DNA of 64,000 nucleotides from Alistipes sp. CAG:514 (GTDB lineage: Bacteria; Bacteroidota; Bacteroidia; Bacteroidales; UBA932). The DNA lies in assembly GCA_000431015.1 (NCBI GenBank), contig HF986083.1, positions 24,345-88,344 of the forward strand, given 5' to 3'. Position 1 is the stretch's first letter; each line of letters begins with the position of its first letter. Both the position numbers and the translations under genes were made by a program. Shown here in pieces: positions 62,974 to 64,000 of this stretch. Under the pieces are notes generated by a model. That model was not told the origin of the DNA. It ran no database searches and worked only from the letters and a program-made list of their open reading frames with translations.

Positions 62974-64000
62974 CTATTTGCGTGCCGCGGCGGCGTGGCG
63001 CTTGGCGGTCTGTATGCACTCGCGGCGGCAGATGATGACCGAAACGCCGCTGTAATTGATCTCCTCGTCGATGACCTTCTCCATGTCCGGATAGTTTTTC
63101 GGGAGAGGAACAATGGTTCTTATGTGCGCAGGATCGACTCCAAGCCCCTTGCAGATCTCCTCAAGGCGGCCTGTGCCGGCGGAATCCTGCCCTCCGGTCA
63201 TGCCGGTAGTAAGGTTGTCGGAAATGCAGATCGTGACGCTCGCCCCAGCATTGACACAATCCAGAAGACCGGTCATACCGCTGTGGGTGAAGGTCGAGTC
63301 ACCGATTACGGCGACAGCCGGCCACACGCCTGAGTTGGCGGCCCCGAGCGCCATCGTGACGGAAGCACCCATCTCCACACAGGTCTGGAAGGAGTTGAAC
63401 GGCGGCATGTAGCCAAGCGTGTAGCAGCCTATGTCGCTGAACACACGGGCCGAAGGGGCATATTCCTTAAGTACCACATTAAGTGCGGTGTAGAAGTCGC
63501 GGTGACCGCAGCCCTGGCAGAGTGCCGGAGGGCGTGGAACGGTGACCTCTGATTTTGAATATGTCTCCGCAGGCGCAAGCCCGAGAGCCTTGCGTACGCT
63601 GTCCGGATTCAGTTCGCCCGTCCTCGGAAGAGTGCCGTCCAGACGGCCTTTGATGATCCTGGCTCCCTTGGCCTCCGGATCGTAGAGGATGCCGCGGAGA
63701 CGCTCCTCGATCAGCGGCTGGCCTTCCTCCATGACCAGAATGTTGCCGCATGACTCCGCCATCTTCCTGGCGAGAGCCTTAGGGAACGGATAGCGCGTGA
63801 CCTTGAGGACCGGATAAGGACATCCGTCCGGATAATTCTCCATCAGATAGTTATAGGCGATGCCGCAGGCAATGACACCCATGCTGTGGTCGGTCCCGTC
63901 AACATAGCTGTTGTCACTTGAGGCAACCGAGTCCTTCTCAAAGCCGATCAGTTCACCGGCCAGTCCGAGAATGCGCTTCCTGGCGTTGACCGGAAGCGTC
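62974..64000 (-). CDS. iorA: Indolepyruvate:ferredoxin oxidoreductase, alpha subunit (5' end outside window)
   Basis: Thiamine-diphosphate subunit that oxidatively decarboxylates aryl-pyruvates to aryl-acetyl-CoA. The C-terminal 342 residues are present and the frame is open to the edge (TLPVNARKRILGLAGELIGF); the start lies outside, and the internal ATG at 63882 is not the start. ALCQGCGHRDFYTALN leads the TPP domain; IGDSTFTHSGMTGLLDCVNA with SVTICISDNLTTGMTGGQ is the TPP/Mg motif. The protein stops shortly after VSVIICRRECIQTAKRHAAA. The 8Fe ferredoxin domain that ends many IorA proteins is not seen. Confidence 0.93.
   Translation of the reverse strand, partial: TLPVNARKRILGLAGELIGFEKDSVASSDNSYVDGTDHSMGVIACGIAYNYLMENYPDGCPYPVLKVTRYPFPKALARKMAESCGNILVMEEGQPLIEERLRGILYDPEAKGARIIKGRLDGTLPRTGELNPDSVRKALGLAPAETYSKSEVTVPRPPALCQGCGHRDFYTALNVVLKEYAPSARVFSDIGCYTLGYMPPFNSFQTCVEMGASVTMALGAANSGVWPAVAVIGDSTFTHSGMTGLLDCVNAGASVTICISDNLTTGMTGGQDSAGTGRLEEICKGLGVDPAHIRTIVPLPKNYPDMEKVIDEEINYSGVSVIICRRECIQTAKRHAAAARK

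Overview
The window reads as a chromosomal segment of an anaerobic Bacteroidales bacterium (Bacteroidota). GC is roughly 55-57% by inspection. The support is the promoter grammar (many intergenic TAnnTTTG -7 boxes, almost no Shine-Dalgarno sequences) and the gene set: a lipidated Omp85 protein (TamL), LptD with an N-acetylmuramoyl-alanine amidase, a PPi-type phosphofructokinase, a receiver/PEP-synthase-like fusion, a flavodiiron protein and indolepyruvate:ferredoxin oxidoreductase. A probable cysteate synthase hints at a sulfonolipid-producing lineage such as relatives of Alistipes; the genus cannot be fixed from this sequence. No rRNA, tRNA, CRISPR array, transposase or prophage was recognised. 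Most of the window is housekeeping DNA.

Layout. 1-3.4 kb: lptD (runs off the left edge) divergent from an amidase, both with TTG starts. 3.7-7.2 kb: dnaA, pepD, rpe. 7.2-11.9 kb: birA (minus), then the plus-strand operon rsfS-ftsH-cdsA-psd. 11.9-21.3 kb: a six-gene minus operon ligA-yihY-rel-Ig-like lipoprotein-beta-barrel-ispG. 21.4-29.5 kb: PPi-PFK, facing a minus cluster speA-rRNA methyltransferase-PEP-synthase-like fusion-cytosolic GH13 amylase. 29.6-36.3 kb: tamL, rlmD, Na/Pi transporter, fprA. 36.5-43 kb: rarA, a CaCA exchanger, probable cysteate synthase, an acyltransferase, queA. 43-46 kb: a 507-bp AT-rich intergenic region, an XRE regulator with visible operators, pyrD, cinA. 46-54.6 kb: a minus run of valS, thioesterase, tatA, tatC, ABC-F, DUF2807 protein, M19 dipeptidase. 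54.6-58.3 kb: DUF3467-kdsC-maf-lipoprotein-PagL-like operon. 58.3-64 kb: CNNM protein, CoA-transferase, aminotransferase, iorB, iorA (runs off the right edge).

How they work together. Envelope building recurs: LptD, KdsC, the PagL-like protein, TamL, CdsA/Psd and the amidase. The right end looks like an amino-acid fermentation operon: an aminotransferase makes 2-oxo acids, IorAB makes acyl-CoA and reduced ferredoxin, and a CoA-transferase conserves the thioester. PPi-PFK, an intracellular amylase and the PEP-synthase-like fusion sit together and point to regulated sugar and PPi/PEP metabolism.

The most unusual non-gene signals are (i) three 65-70 bp hairpin elements with a conserved 8-nt loop and covarying stems between convergent genes, and (ii) a large excess of the heptamer GAATATG/CATATTC over the whole window, in several reading frames and on both strands. 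No clearly new multi-gene system was seen.
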